DNA of 64,000 nt from Pelobates cultripes (Eukaryota; Chordata; Amphibia; Anura; Pelobatidae): contig OW240924.1 of assembly GCA_933207985.1 (NCBI GenBank), positions 69,168,985 to 69,232,984 on the forward strand, read 5' to 3'. The notes under the pieces were generated by a model, which was not told the origin of the DNA, did no database searches, and saw only the letters and a program-made list of their open reading frames with translations. Shown here piece by piece: positions 1 through 11,433 of this stretch; the first letter of the stretch is position 1, and every line of letters begins with the position of its first letter. The translations under genes were made by a program, and so were the position numbers.

Positions 1-830
1 TGGAATGTGTCAGGCCTATCGCCAACTGCTTGGGACTTGCTCTGGGACTCCTGGGCTCCTGGCACCAGGATGTCTTACCTGTAGGCCTGGAGAACATGGC
101 ATAACTGGTTTCTGGAAAAGGGTTTGAATTCCTTTGATGCCCCTGTTGCGGCCGTCTTTAATTTTCTCTCTGACTTTTTCTCTAAAGGTAAATCCTACAG
201 GATGATTAGCATTTTTTTGTTCGGCTATTTCAGTGGCCCATGTCCCTCTTTAAGGTTCTGGGGTTGTTAAACACCCTACGATTTGTAGATTACAAATCCG
301 TCTAGTCAGACCTCACCCTCGTTGCTATTTTTCTGTTTGGAACATTTCCACGGTTCTTTCTGCAAATTATCGTCAAAGTTTTCCTTACTCGTCTGTCTGG
401 TTCTGTTTTGTAGAGTGTCTGATATTAGAGCTTTCGACATTAATTATTTTTTGCCCAACGGTGTGTCTTTTTAGAATTTCTCATAGAACTAAATCTAATT
501 TGCTTTCTGTTTTTTTGTTTTTTTTTACCCCAAATTTACGGATAGTCCTTGACTTTGTGTAGCTCGCTGCCTTTGGTGTTACTCTCGTCAACTTCATCGT
601 TGCATTCTTCTCCTTACGGTCAACTCTTGATCTCATATGTACGGCTTTTTAAACTGATTTCAACTCCCTTGGAGGCTCGATGACTCAAATGGATCCTTCA
701 CCTAGCTCCTATGGTGCCCACTTGAGATTTTGCCTTCGGCAGATTGGTCACAGGAATCTACTATCCGGACGTTTTATTTCCATCTTGCTTTAGCTTTTGT
801 CTCAGGGCATTACAATTTCAAATATGAAGC
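1..830. other. No gene recognised
   Basis: AT-rich DNA with short T-runs. No long open frame, no recognisable protein similarity and no clear terminal repeats were seen on either strand. It could be the decayed interior of an old repeat. Confidence 0.4.
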
Positions 831-1412
831 CTCCTGTCTTGCTGTAAAATTAAAGCTTATTCTAGCCTTGGTGAAGAAATAATCTAAATTTTATTAAAGA
901 CAGGAGGCAACCTTGCTTTCTTTCCCATCCCTTTTTTCTTTCTCGTCATGTCATGGTGGGTCTTTCTGCTAATATGTTTTGATTTCTTGGGATTTTGTTT
1001 TATGGTTTCATTTTGATATGGATTTTTTTTGCGTATATAGATTAATGGATTGTCTTTATATTGTTGAGACAACTGGTTTCTTACAGTTTACTTTCACAAG
1101 TCTTTCTGTTTCTTTTTTAGTGTGATCCAGATCATCCGGTTTATATATGGTTCCTGTTTTGCTGCGTTTGATTCATATGGTTGCTGTTTCATGGATGTTC
1201 TGATCTCCTGCTCGACCTCATCAAAGAAAGAGGAAGTGGAGGGGCCTAGTTAAAGATTTTATATGTCTTACTTCCTGCTGATTGGTTGTTTTATATTGAC
1301 TATGTTAACTGTTTCTTTGCTTCTGGAGGTGTAAATAAAGACATTTTAAGCAAATATTCACCTCCTCTCTTTATTCAAATTTAGATTATTTCTCCACCAA
1401 GGCTAGAATAAT
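831..1412. repeat. Inverted-repeat element, possibly a DIRS-like derivative
   Basis: Bases 858-907 and 1361-1411 are inverted copies (about 50 bp, few mismatches) sharing the core TCTAGCCTTGGTG and AGAAATAATCTAAATTT. The left arm also lies inside a smaller hairpin: GCCTCCTGTCTT at about 831 pairs with AAGACAGGAGGC at about 897. A hairpin at one end plus an inverted terminal copy at the other resembles the DIRS element at 34.8 kb. No coding capacity lies between the arms. The family is not identified. Confidence 0.5.
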
Positions 1413-1419
1413 CCTCAAT

Positions 1420-2360
1420 TAACCAAGCAAGATTTAAGGGGGACTTTGTCTTGTAAAATAGGCCAAGAGCTTGACCATGGCATATTTAATAAGTTATTTT
1501 ATACTTTTACAATTCATGGTATGGTATAAATTTTCCAAGACAGGATTAAAAATACATTGCTTGGGGGAATCCAAACTACAGAGATTCATCTTGCCAGGCG
1601 TAAGATAAAATAGCAGGAAATTATTTCTCTGTATTTGTGAGTGGAGAAAAAAAAAACATATTTTGTATTCTTTCATCCTGGCTTCTTAAATGAAAATGTA
1701 TATACTTCTTTACTTTGTAGGTCCATATGAAACAAGCTTAACTAGAAGTTACTGGTAATATATAAGCATTGTTAAAGTATGCGTTCGCTTGTTCTATTCC
1801 AATTATTTCACTAATTGAAATTAAATGTGTGTTACTAACCAACATGCTCCGCACGACCCTGGCAATCGTTAACTAAAAATATTACTTTATTTTCAAAGCA
1901 GTCATTGGGGTGGGAGGGGAGTTGACAGGAGAGTCATGAAGTTTGTTAGTATACTTTAGCAAATTCTATAGCAGTGACAAATAACTGATGCAGAGAAATA
2001 CAGCAGGCATGCAAGAAAACACACAATTGTCACACTATTGTTTTGGTTTAGAAGATACTCAATAGTTAGAATTTAGACTAGCCTCATTCAATATTTGTCC
2101 CAGCATTTAGTTAATAATTGTGAGGGCATGGTGAAATAGAGAAATTGGGCATTTTATTATATTACCTGGAGGTATCTTGCCATTTGTCATTGTTGAGGAC
2201 TAGTGCTAAATGATATGAAGGGAATATTGGGTAACCAAAGTCTCTTTTGAGTAGGAAGGAGACGGAGGGTTTGTATTTGCATGTGGGGCTTTGTGGGTTT
2301 TCAGAGCATGTGTGATGAAGAAGAGTTATTAGGTGCTTGTGCTGCCCTATTATGGTGCAG
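1420..2360. other. No gene recognised
   Basis: AT-rich stretch without a convincing frame or terminal repeats. The longest frames are short and their composition is not protein-like. Confidence 0.4.
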
Positions 2361-2363
2361 TAC

Positions 2364-2789
2364 TTAAAGGGACACTATAGTAACTAAAACAATTACAGCT
2401 TATTGTATTTGTTCTGGTGAGTATAATCATTCCCTACAGGCTTTTTGCAGTAAACACTGTCTTTTCATACAAATGCAGTGTTTACATTACAGCCTACGGA
2501 TTCCTCCACTGGCCAATCCTCAGATGGCTACTAGAGGTGCTTCCTGGGGCAGTTCTGCACAGTATGACTGACCTTCAGTGTCTCCACCCTCTGCATGGAA
2601 ACTCTGAACTTTCCTCACAGAGATGCATTGATTCAGGGCTGGGTTTTGCTTGTGCTGGTTCTGCCCTTGATTTACCTCCTTTGCAAGCTCAGCCAATCCA
2701 ATGCTTTACGATGAGGGCCAGATGGTGTTTTTAATACTATAGGGTCAGGAATACATGTTTGTGTTCCTGACCCCATAGTGTTCCTTTAA
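2364..2789. mobile_element. TTAA-flanked MITE (piggyBac-type target)
   Basis: Begins TTAA-AGGGACACTATAG and ends CCATAGTGTTCC-TTTAA, so the terminal inverted repeats lie inside a TTAA target duplication, as in piggyBac-type elements. Near the right end are mirrored segments around GGTCAGGAATACA. The same family recurs at 5560, 5644, 6582, 10033, 19508, 49239, 56144 and 56753. It is non-coding; frames within it are chance. The superfamily is inferred from the TTAA flank only. Confidence 0.75.
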
Positions 2790-3067
2790 TCGGCATTTGT
2801 GCCAACTGCTCCACCTAAATTGCCCGCTGCTGCAGATACACACAGAGCAAACGAGGCAGCAGGCAAGATATGTTGAGCAGCAGATGGATAGATAACAGTA
2901 TAGTCTGCCTTAACATAGCTGCTCAACCAAATACACAAAATAAAATTATCTAAAAAATATTTAATATATATATACTTAGTAAAAAAAAATATTGTTTCAT
3001 TAAATGTAATAAAGTTTAGAAAAAAAAGAGAGAGAGAAATTATCATTTGATGACAGTTGTCCTTTAA
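2790..3067. repeat. Possible second MITE fragment
   Basis: The right edge, GACAGTTGTCCTTTAA, has the form of a MITE terminus (read in reverse, TTAAAGGACAACTGTC). A matching left end is not clear because the segment abuts the preceding TTAA MITE. Non-coding and AT-rich. Confidence 0.3.
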
Positions 3068-3073
3068 CAACTA

Positions 3074-3185
3074 CTCTCTGTATTCCATCTTTAAGCCAAT
3101 ATTCAATCCAAGAATAAACATTTTCCAGAACTAACTTCTTTCAATTTGTACAAAAACTTTCTGTGCGTAACGGTTTCAAATGCCT
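3074..3185 (-). pseudogene. LINE reverse transcriptase fragment (CR1/L2 type)
   Basis: Reading the minus strand gives a short peptide with the conserved block AFETVTHRKFLYKLKE, which matches the AFDTV-H-LL-KL region before the palm motif of CR1/L2-type LINE reverse transcriptases. Two in-frame stops follow within about 20 codons, so this is a dead fragment of roughly 110 bp. No other LINE domain is adjacent. The clade is uncertain. Confidence 0.45.
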
Positions 3186-4255
3186 ACAACAATCAGAATC
3201 TCCTGGTAAAAATGCATTCGTTTGTTGCATCTCAATACGGAGTGTTCAGCATGACTTCGGTCATACAAAGATTGCAGGACTGCTCCAGGAAACATCTCTC
3301 GTGGGTGTCTGAGTGACAGCCTCTAGAGGTGGACTTAGAACATAATGTAAACACCATCTTTTCTGAGAATTTGCATTGCTGAGGCTTCAGGGGCTATCTC
3401 TTTGCCCTAGAACCAATAGTTTAAGCTGTGCTGGTTGTTACTGAAGATTATATACTAAACCCAGGCCAAAATAGGCAAAGAAGAAGAATTTTCCAAATTA
3501 GCTATGCTTCCAGTTTGACTGTTCTGTCTTTAAATTTGGAATCCCCAGTTTCACCCTCCCCCCCCCCTTTTTCCCCCACAAATATGTTTGCATTTTTACT
3601 TGCAGAACTGTACATGTAAAAGTCTTGATAGATTCAAACATATTCTTTTATATCATTTTTTACAATTAATGATCCCTTGAGATTATTTTTCAGTGTAGTA
3701 TAAAATACATTAGTGGAGCTATTTTTGTATTTTTTTTTTTTTTACAGTAGCAGTTTATTTTAATATCTGCGTGATAAAAAGCTAAGCAATGTTATCAATA
3801 CAAACTTCACTAATAAACTCACTACCGTGCAGTTTATTAGTAAAGCCTTTGTTTTTTTCATGTTAAACAGTTCAGTAAACGGTTGTCTTAGGTACAGAAG
3901 ACAGAGTGATATAAGGTTATGGAAGAACTTTCATTCTAATTTGTTACGTAGCAGCAACCCAACGCTCACAGTGAGACCATGCTATATTGTCTTTATCACA
4001 TCTGTGTATTTCACAGCATCAGTTCAAAAAACTTTTAATATAATGGTACACAACTACTGATCGATATTCTATCATTGAAAGGGATCTAGGATTCTCCCAT
4101 TTCTGCTATCATGTTACCCAGCGTAATTCATTGTACAGTTCTTTTAAAGCGCTCTTATATAGAGTACTTCACAAATGAAAGGGGCATTAATCCAATGCTT
4201 GCTGGACCCTATAGAAAGCACTATGCAAAACAGCATTTGCGCTTATAATCTAGTT
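3186..4255. other. No gene recognised
   Basis: Contains a C-run near 3556 and T-runs near 3720. No protein-like frame or clean repeat boundary was found. Confidence 0.35.
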
Positions 4256-4393
4256 AATAGATGTCCAAAAGCTGGATTTAAAACTACAGCTACCATTAAG
4301 CTTTGTCATTCTGTATGCATTCTAAAGGCATCCAAAGCATAATGGGAGTTGTAGTTCTACAACATTTGGAGATCTACATATCGGGCACCCCTG
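4256..4393. mobile_element. Palindromic hAT-type MITE, copy 1
   Basis: A short element whose halves are inverted copies: it begins near ATGTCCAAAAG and ends GGGCACCCCTG, with AAAGGCATCCAAAGCAT near the middle. It is flanked by an 8-bp near-duplication, ATCTAGTT (4248-4255) and ATCTAATT (4394-4401). The 8-bp target length is characteristic of hAT transposition. Same family as 7571-7707 and 53641-53779. Non-coding. Confidence 0.75.
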
Positions 4394-4540
4394 ATCTAAT
4401 TCAATTAATATTATATTGACGGTAAATCGGGGATAAAAATGTAATGCTGGTAAGTGGAATTTATGCCGTCAGTAGTTTGTAATTGTCCCCACACTTCACA
4501 GATTTATAGAGCTAAGGTAATTTTTTTTTCTCATACACGC

Positions 4541-5402
4541 AGGGCCGTCTTTAATATTGGTTGGACCCTGGGCTTGCGTTTGCTTGGAACCCTTGGACCC
4601 TGCCCTGCTGAAAGGTTACCTGTGACAAGGTGAGTGTTCTAAGGCTAGAGGGGGGAATGAGACAATGTTGGGCAGTGACACAGATACATGTACACAGACA
4701 CACGCAAACACATACATACAGGTACACATACACAGGCACAAAGGTATGCATATACAGATACACAGGTACAAACTCACTGGCACACAGGTACACATACACA
4801 GACATACAGGTACACAGACAAACATGTACACATACATTCTGACAAATAGATACACAGACACACAGGTACACACTCACTGACACACAAGTACACATACACT
4901 GGCACAAATGTACACAGGTACACAGGTACTCAGACAAACCGGTACACATTCACAGACATACAGGTACACAGACACACAGGTACACATACACAGGTACACA
5001 TACATTCTGACAAATAGATACACATACACACAGACACACAAGTATGCATACACAGACACACAGGTACACAAACACACAGGTACACCTACACTGACACACA
5101 GTCTCACATACACACAGACTCTCTTCCTCTCAGCAGGCCAGAGGGGTAACAAAGACATAGGGGCCTGGCCGCAGGGATCCCTGTGACGGGCCCAGCAGTG
5201 TCTCTGCAGGGAAACAAAATTATAGGGACCTGGGCTCGGCCCGCATTGAAACACGGTTAAGGGGCCCTATTCGGTCACATATTAAAGGACCGTTGTCCGC
5301 TGATTAAACTCTTGCGGGCTCAAGGGGCAGCTGCTTTGGGCCCCCTAGGAATAAATTAGCCCGGGGCAGCTGCCCCCTTTTGCCCTTTGTTAAAGATGGC
5401 CT
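4541..5402. mobile_element. Non-autonomous element carrying a CA minisatellite
   Basis: Ends are inverted: AGGGCCGTCTTTAA at 4541 and TTAAAGATGGCCT ending at 5402. Flanks are ACACGC (4535-4540) and ACACGT (5403-5408), a likely short target duplication. The interior is mostly a degenerate CA-rich minisatellite, followed by GC-rich unique sequence (GGGCAGCTGCC). Apparent Thr/His- or Cys/Val-rich frames are satellite translations, not genes. The superfamily is not determined. Confidence 0.65.
4680..5125. repeat. Degenerate CA-rich minisatellite
   Basis: Variable units of about 10-16 bp built from ACACAGGTACACATACAC-like blocks. Open on several frames of both strands because the unit lacks stop codons; no protein is inferred. 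Confidence 0.85.
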
Positions 5403-5559
5403 ACACGTTTATTCTACTTCGACAGGTTACAGAGTTTTTGGGACTTAATAATCACTGTCCCTAAAGCATCTAAATCCTCTTTTTTAACGTAACGACAAGA
5501 TAAATACAAGAACATTTATTCAATAAAAATATAGAAATAATTTTTTTTTAAATTACCAG

Positions 5560-6508
5560 AAACACTATAGTCACCAAAAAACTTTAGCTTAATGAAGCAA
5601 TTGTGTTGTATAGATAATGCCCCTGCTGACAGTTCTCTGACATTTAAAGGACCACTTTAGGCACCCAGACCACTTCAGCTTAATGAAGTGGTCTGGGTGC
5701 CAGGTCCTTCTAGGATTAACCCTTTTTTTTTTTTTTTATAAACATAGCAGTTTCAGAGAAACTGCTATGTTTATAATAGGGTTAATCCAGCCTCTAAAGC
5801 CTCTAGTGGCTGTCTCATTGACAGCTGCTAGAGACGTTTGCGTGCTTCTCACTGTGAAAATCACAGTGAGAAGACGCAAGCGTCTATAGGAAAGCATTGT
5901 AAATGCTTTCCTATGAGACCGGCTGAATGTGCGCGCAGCTCTTGCCGCGCATGCGCATTCAGCCGAAGAGGAGGATCGGAGGAGGAGAGCTCCCCGCCCG
6001 GCACTGGAATAAAGGTAAGTTTAACCCCTTTCCTTGCCATCCAGCCCTGCAGGAGGGGGACCCTGAGGGTGGGGGCACCTTCAGGGCACTATAGTGCCAG
6101 GAAAACTAGTATGTTTTCCTGGCACTATAGTGATCCTTTAAGAGTTAAATGACTTGTTTATACAACCCTAGCCACACCTCCCTGCATGTGACTTACACAG
6201 TCTTCCTAAACACTTCCTGTAAAGAGTTATCTAATGTTTATAATTCCTTTATTGCAAATTTTGTTCAATTTAGAATTTCTTATCTCCTGCTCTGTTAATA
6301 GCTTGCTAGACCCTGCTGGAACCTTCTCCATGCTTGTACCTTCTGTATACATAAATAAAGTTCAATTTACAGAGCAAGAGATTAAAAGTTTTTAGGTAAG
6401 TTGCCTCTAATTGAAGATTAAGCCATTTTGCTTTCAAATGAGCAGTATCTATATACCACAACTGTTTCATTAAGCTAAAGTTATTTTGGGGACTATAGAG
6501 TCCCTTTA
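5560..6508. mobile_element. TTAA-type MITE (outer), interrupted
   Basis: The left part starts near ACACTATAGTCACC and includes AACTTTAGCTTAATGAAGC. The right part includes GTTTCATTAAGCTAAAGTT and ends GACTATAGAGTCCCTTTAA. These are inverted terminal regions of one MITE, split by the inner copy at 5644-6141. The left terminus is mutated. The interior has no gene. Confidence 0.6.
5644..6141. mobile_element. TTAA-flanked MITE (inner), hairpin-rich
   Basis: TTAA at 5644 and 6138 bound ends AAAGGACCACTTTAGG and CTATAGTGATCCTTT. It holds a series of perfect short hairpins: ACCCAGACCACTTCA pairs with its mirror around AGCTTAATG; AAACATAGCAGTTTC with GAAACTGCTATGTTT; TTCTCACTGTGA with TCACAGTGAGAA; GCCAGGAAAAC with GTTTTCCTGGC. 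A closely related copy is at 56753-57168. Non-coding, nested in the outer MITE. Confidence 0.75.
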
Positions 6509-6581
6509 AAATATAAATTGTACTACTTAAAATAAAACACTCATTCAGTTTTGTAAAAAATTTTTTTATAAAAGGACATTT

Positions 6582-6987
6582 TTAAAGGGACCATTTAAGT
6601 ACCATAACCATTACAGCTTATTGTAGTAGTTTTGGTGCATAGAGTCTTTAGACTTATTCTCCCTGGTAGTATCCCCCTGGTTTGTGTCAAACTGTTCAAT
6701 CAGTTTACTAAAATACAGGACTCGACTGGTTCACAAAGTCCAGCCCCTCTGTTGTGAGTCTACTAATGCAAAAGTGATCTTCTTCATTAGCCCATCCATC
6801 TTTGGACAGCAATAAGAACTGGGTAAACCCCTTACATCAGCCAAGCAGCACAAGAGGGTCCTGGCTTAAAATGCTAAACAGGTCCCTTTTTATTTGCCAA
6901 ATTGCTGGAAAAACACACAAAAACTCTTTTTTCCCATAACCACTACAATGAGTTTGAGCAGAAATGATGCTTAGAGTGAATCTTTAA
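6582..6987. mobile_element. TTAA-flanked MITE, diverged
   Basis: Left end TTAAAGGGACCATTTAAGTACC; right end GAGTGAATCTTTAA. The internal segment TTACAGCTTATTGTAGTAG matches the 2364 copy. More diverged than the other copies. Non-coding. Confidence 0.55.
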
Positions 6988-6989
6988 AC

Positions 6990-7805
6990 ATTAAAACTGA
7001 CAAACTCAGTAGATGATTCCGTAGCAACTTTGTTGTTTAAATCTTTGCAGTAGTGGGATAAAGCGATGACGAATGATGATGTGATACTTAAGAACAGAAA
7101 TGAGAAGTGTGTCTTGTAAAGTTCTGTTAAAGGTTAAGGTGCTGCACAATATTTTTAATTTTATTACATTCTTTAACCAGGAAGAATACAGTTGTTTTTT
7201 TTTTTTTTTTCAAGAGTTCCTTGGGACAAGTGAACAATACAAACTTAGTACACAATTAAGGCCGAACGTCATTGCAAATACTTAAGATGTTGGGTGCCCA
7301 CAATATTGATTTGATTTGGAAAACACTGTATTCACTTTATAGAAATTGTGTGCAATTTCTGCTCACTTAATTTATAGTTAGAAATTTAACCCTTTCGTAT
7401 TCTTTGCCATTGAATGCCATTATTAAGTAAGTGGCTGTTCAAAGGGATGATCTGCCCTAATTAAATATTGCCAAATATTGTACTTTCCTTAACCTGGTCT
7501 TATCATCATTTGAGGACTGCATGGGTTTTAAGGTAGCCTATTCAGACAAGTTACTTTTTATCTCTTAGACTAGAGGTGCCTAAAAGGTAGATCCCCAGAT
7601 GTTTTATAACTACAGCTTACATGATGCTTTGCCATTCTATAGGCATTCCAAAGGCATGCAAAGCATCATTATACAACATCTGGGGATCTACCTTTTGGGC
7701 ACCCCTGTCTTAGATCTGTTCTTTACCCAGACAATGGAACCTGTGTATTCTTGACCTCATCCAACCAGGGTTGAGACCTTCTCCTTGGCAACCAGAGTTG
7801 TTACT
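6990..7805 (+). repeat. Direct duplication, copy A
   Basis: Aligns in the same orientation with 8895-9865. Shared blocks include GAATGATGATGTGATA, TCTTGTAAAGTTCTGTT, AATACTTAAGATGTT, TTTAATTTATAGTTAG and TGCATGGGTTTTAAGG (TGCATTGGTTTTAAGG in copy B). Both copies have indels, and copy A alone contains the hAT MITE at 7571. Either an old local duplication or two copies of an unidentified repeat. No gene seen. Confidence 0.6.
7571..7707. mobile_element. Palindromic hAT-type MITE, copy 2
   Basis: Ends TAGAGGTGCCTAAAAGG and TTTTGGGCACCCCTG are inverted repeats. The internal arms GTAGATCCCCAGATGTT and AACATCTGGGGATCTAC are perfectly complementary. Flanks TCTTAGAC (7563-7570) and TCTTAGAT (7708-7715) form an 8-bp duplication with one change. 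The corresponding place in duplication copy B lacks the element. Confidence 0.85.
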
Positions 7806-7996
7806 CTTCTCGTTGCTTCAAAGATGAGTTTTTCAGTGGTTTCATAAGTAGGCTTAGCTGGTTGATTGTTGCTACATATGATGGTCTGAGTGAGAAGCTC
7901 AGGAGACTTGGTCACCTCTGAATGTGAGCTTGCTTACTGGTGTCCTTGACTTCAATGCAACAAAAAGAGGCTTGCGGAAACTGTCAAGAACATTCA

Positions 7997-8000
7997 ATTA

Positions 8001-8042
<42 letters not shown>

Positions 8043-8060
8043 AATATATATATATATTTA
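7997..8060. repeat. (TC)n-(TA)n microsatellite
   Basis: A pure TC run of about 28 bp passes into TATA/TAAATA repeats, directly left of the mariner relic. Confidence 0.9.
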
Positions 8061-8062
8061 TA

Positions 8063-8703
8063 CATACAAGGTCTGTCCAGAAAAAGTCCAGTAATTGTTA
8101 ATATAATGAGAAGGGTTTGCTCAACGTTGATGTAGCCTAGCAGCCAAGGAGAGTGGACTGGAATGCGCATGCATGAACAATGACGACTTTGCTGTACTAG
8201 TCAGTGGGGCCACTAGATGCCGTTGAGTGAGCATGTGAACTGTGTGGTTGTCGCATTCAAAGTGACTGAGCCAGTAGAGCCATGAATCGGCATCAAATTT
8301 TATGTTAAGCTTGAACATTCCTCTGTGGAAACTATTCGGATAGTTCAGAAGGCTTTCGGGGATGAGGGCAGTGCAAAAAAAATCACCAAGGTGACTCAGC
8401 TCCTCTACAGCCTAGATTTGGCACCCTGCGACTTCTAGCTTTCTCCAAAACTAAAACCACAACTGAAAGGGAATAGATTTCAAACCGATGAGATCCAGGT
8501 AAATACGATGAAGCAACTGATGACGATTCCAAGAAAGGATTTTGCAGAGTATTTTGAGCAGTCGAAGAGATGCTGGGAGAACTGTGTGGGATCCCCAGGT
8601 GCCATTTTTGAAGGGGACAGAAACATCATCGTCCTATGTATAATGTTTCTTGTATCTTGTATTTCAAATGTCTCTATCTTTCACATTACATGGCTGGATA
8701 CTC
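8063..8703 (+). mobile_element. Internally deleted mariner transposon
   Basis: The left end has a mariner-style terminal repeat (CAAGGTCTGTCCAGAAAAAG). The right side shows only the inner part of the mirror image (GGCTGGATACT) and then unrelated sequence, so the right terminus looks eroded. The total of about 640 bp is half the usual 1.3 kb, consistent with loss of the central transposase region. It starts next to a TA-rich tract, in keeping with TA target choice. Confidence 0.65.
8292..8650 (+). pseudogene. Mariner transposase remnant
   Basis: The N-terminal part carries the helix-turn-helix start (KLEHSSVETIRIVQKAFGDE). After about 30 codons it jumps to the C-terminal motif SLDLAPCDF, in which the last Asp fits the third catalytic Asp of the mariner D,D34D triad, followed by KLKPQLKGNRF and FEGDRN. 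The whole middle, including the first two catalytic Asp residues, is deleted. An in-frame TAG replaces the Trp normally found just after the CDF block. Not functional. Confidence 0.7.
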
Positions 8704-8894
8704 ACGCTCTGCATTCAGTCTGGTTCCACTAAATGTATCCTGCAGATGACAGAGGGATGCCCCAGGTATCGAATGATACCTGAGACTCCCTGGTGTAAGC
8801 AGGGACCTACCTTCGTTCACACTAAAACATTAGGACGTGTGAATACTTTGAAGCCCAGTGTTGTTACGGCATAATGACACATCCTTATATTGTT

Positions 8895-9865
8895 AATAAA
8901 GACTAGCAAACAGAGTGGATGTTTCACTAGCACTATGTCATATAAATTTGTGAGTTGACGGGATAATGTTAGGAATGATGATGTGATATTTAATAACAGA
9001 AATGGGAAGTATGTCTTGTAAAGTTCTGTTTAAAATACTTAAGATGTTTGGTGCCTACAATATTCTATTTTGTAGCTATGGCTACTCTGATTTGTCAAAT
9101 ACTGTATTCCCGTTATACAAATTGTGTACGATTTCTGCACGTTTAATTTATAGTTAGCAGAAATGTAACCCTTTTATATTCTGTTTATTCTTTCTGGAGA
9201 CTGTGGATATACCTCTAAAGCAGTTGATCTATGAGGCTGCTGGAATTGCAAAAATGTATACAAATCAAGTAGTACTGTGAAATGTTATATTTTATTTGCC
9301 TTGAGAAGTAAGACCAGACGAGCTCTACGTGTACTGTATGAATAATGTTTATAGCCATGGAATTATCTGCATTTTGTGTTTGTAGATCACTACCACATCA
9401 CTAACACGTTACGTTTCTGCATCTTGCTTTTGTTACAATAGGTGCTGGGAGCTCTCTACACTGTGGACTTTTTGAAATAATAACCAATAATAATAACCAA
9501 TAATAATAATATCCCCTTACCCGAACAACATGTTTCTGCCGGTGAGTTCTTGTACTGGTGCCTGTGTGGCCATACTGATGTCTCTTCTCTGTTGTCACGC
9601 TGAATGTCTGAATTTTTGGCCATGTTTTAGGCTCCTTGTTTGAGACTATGTTTCTCTAGGTTACATCTGGTAAAGTTATATACTACATGTTACCATTTGC
9701 TAAATTTGCTCGTATCAACATTTCTGGGCTGCATTGGTTTTAAGGTTTCCATATTCGGAGAGATACCTATTGTCCTCCCAGGCCACTTGATCTGTTCATT
9801 ACCAAGTCAGTGGAATAGCTATCTTATAGACCTCTCCCAATCAGTTTAGACCATCTACTGGGAAC
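8895..9865 (+). repeat. Direct duplication, copy B
   Basis: Counterpart of 6990-7805, about 1.9 kb downstream in the same orientation. It has additional sequence around 9190-9690 that copy A lacks and has no MITE at the equivalent of 7571. No convincing coding frame. Confidence 0.6.
9475..9515. repeat. AATAATAACC microsatellite
   Basis: Short tandem repeats of AATAATAACC-like units. Confidence 0.85.
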
Positions 9866-10032
9866 GTGCACTGAGACACCCCTGGCACCATAACCACGAC
9901 TGCAAGATTAATGGTTGTGGGCTTAGAGCAGGGCTTGACAAATTTGCTTTGAATCTAAAAGCCAGCTGAAAAAGGAACCAGATTTACAACTTACAAACTT
10001 TTAAATTAAGAATGACAAAACTACAATTCTTA

Positions 10033-10250
10033 AAGGGAAACTATAGACACCAGGACCACTACAGCTTAAAGTAGTGGTTCTGTTGTCTTTAGCCTGTCCC
10101 TGCAGGCTTTACAATGTAAACATTGCATTTTCAGAAAAGGCAGTGTTTACATTGCTGCCTAGTGACACCTCTTGTGGCAGTCACTCAGACTGCAACCAAA
10201 GTGCTTCCTATCTCAGTGCTGCCCAGTGTGCAGCACCTGCATTCAGAACT
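10033..10250. mobile_element. TTAA MITE, left part
   Basis: Starts TTAAAGGGAAACTATAG, followed by the family's hairpin blocks (ACCACTACAGCTTAAAGTAGTGGTT) and AATGTAAACATTGCATTT. No matching right terminus follows; the sequence passes into LTR-like DNA. Confidence 0.55.
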
Positions 10251-10400
10251 CCATGAACTCGACGACCAAACACTGCTCATTGTACTCGCGGCTTAAGATG
10301 GCCGCCTACACGTTTCCAAACCACTTAGACCGTTCGGACGTTCGAAGTGCCACTTCAAACCGCTTCGGGAGTTCGAAGTGTCACTGAATAAATAATGTTA
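10245..10400. mobile_element. Fragment resembling the Ty3/Gypsy LTR
   Basis: Contains CCATGAACTCGACGACCAA and AAGATGGCCG in the same order and spacing as CCATACACTCGACGACCAA and AAGATGGCCG in the LTR at 57376-58407, followed by similarly placed GTTCGGACG/GTTCGGCAG. Probably a diverged LTR scrap of a related element. Alignment is by eye. Confidence 0.4.
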
Positions 10401-11224
10401 GAAGTCCAAAAGGCCCAAACAGTGGTTTTAACCAAGTTCTATCACAGGGGCAATAGTCACAGGGTAGGAGGCTCCTCCAAGAACCAGTGGCGAGGTTACT
10501 TTCTCCATAATTGTGTTCACCTTGAACAGAAGAACGCTATCCTAACCCTTCAAGGAGGGTGAAGTGAGTGCTGTGATTTAGGGCTGCATTTGCTTGAACG
10601 TGATTTTATCAGAGCCAAAAACAGAAGATATGAGGACAATAGCTTGCCCTTTTGTTAGCCATAACTCAGGTCCATTTTGGTGTATTTGTGTTTTTTTTTT
10701 AAGCCATTACTTCTCATGGAAGTACTTAATCTAAATGTTCAGATTGGTAGTACTATTGGGCACACTGATTGAGGCTCAGCGATGGATAAAAGGTGAATAA
10801 TTTATTTATTTTCATTTTGAGACATGAGGGGGCTAAACAACAAGGGGCTAAGCATAGAGTTAGGGAAGAGTGATCACCTAAACAAACTTTAAAAAAAATC
10901 TACATAATGGGTGCAAGGACATAGGCTACAGCCATGCCAGTAATACATCCAATAGAAAGAGATAATGTCCAGCACTTCTTATAACTTGCTATCCCTTTAT
11001 TTCAACCTTCTAATGGTACTTTAGCTGGACACTGCTGGACATCATTTCTTTCTAAATGTAAAGGGCATCTCTATTTTTTATTGCGTTATTGGTACATCAA
11101 ATGTTACAAGTATGACATAAGTATTGCAGCACATCAATATATGGGTTCTTATACATGTAGAAACAGTATAATAATAATACAGAACAACATATAATACATC
11201 AACATATATAATGAGATGATATGT
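10401..11224. other. No gene; one small inverted repeat
   Basis: Bases 10957-10982 and 11028-11057 are inverted copies (AGAAAGAGATAATGTCCAGCA against TGCTGGACATCATTTCTTTCT). The tract at 11069-11215 resembles the 3' end of the L1-like elements read on the minus strand (TTTTTTATTGCGTTATTGGTAC), weakly. No coding frame. Confidence 0.4.
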
Positions 11225-11433
11225 CATCCTAGTTCTGCAACCTCCTTCTACAATTCCACCCTCTCCTCTCATCTAGACATCATGGCACCTTGTACATTTA
11301 AACGCCGCAGGCCCCCCAACAACAACCCTGGCACACCAAGCTCACTTGATACCTCCAAAAATGCTCCAGAACTGCTGAATGCTGTTGGAGAAAGTCTCAC
11401 TGTGCATTTGACTTTCTCCACTATAAATTTATA

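Noticed and set aside
4551..5254. Several overlapping frames on both strands
   Set aside because: They come from the CA minisatellite, which lacks stop codons.
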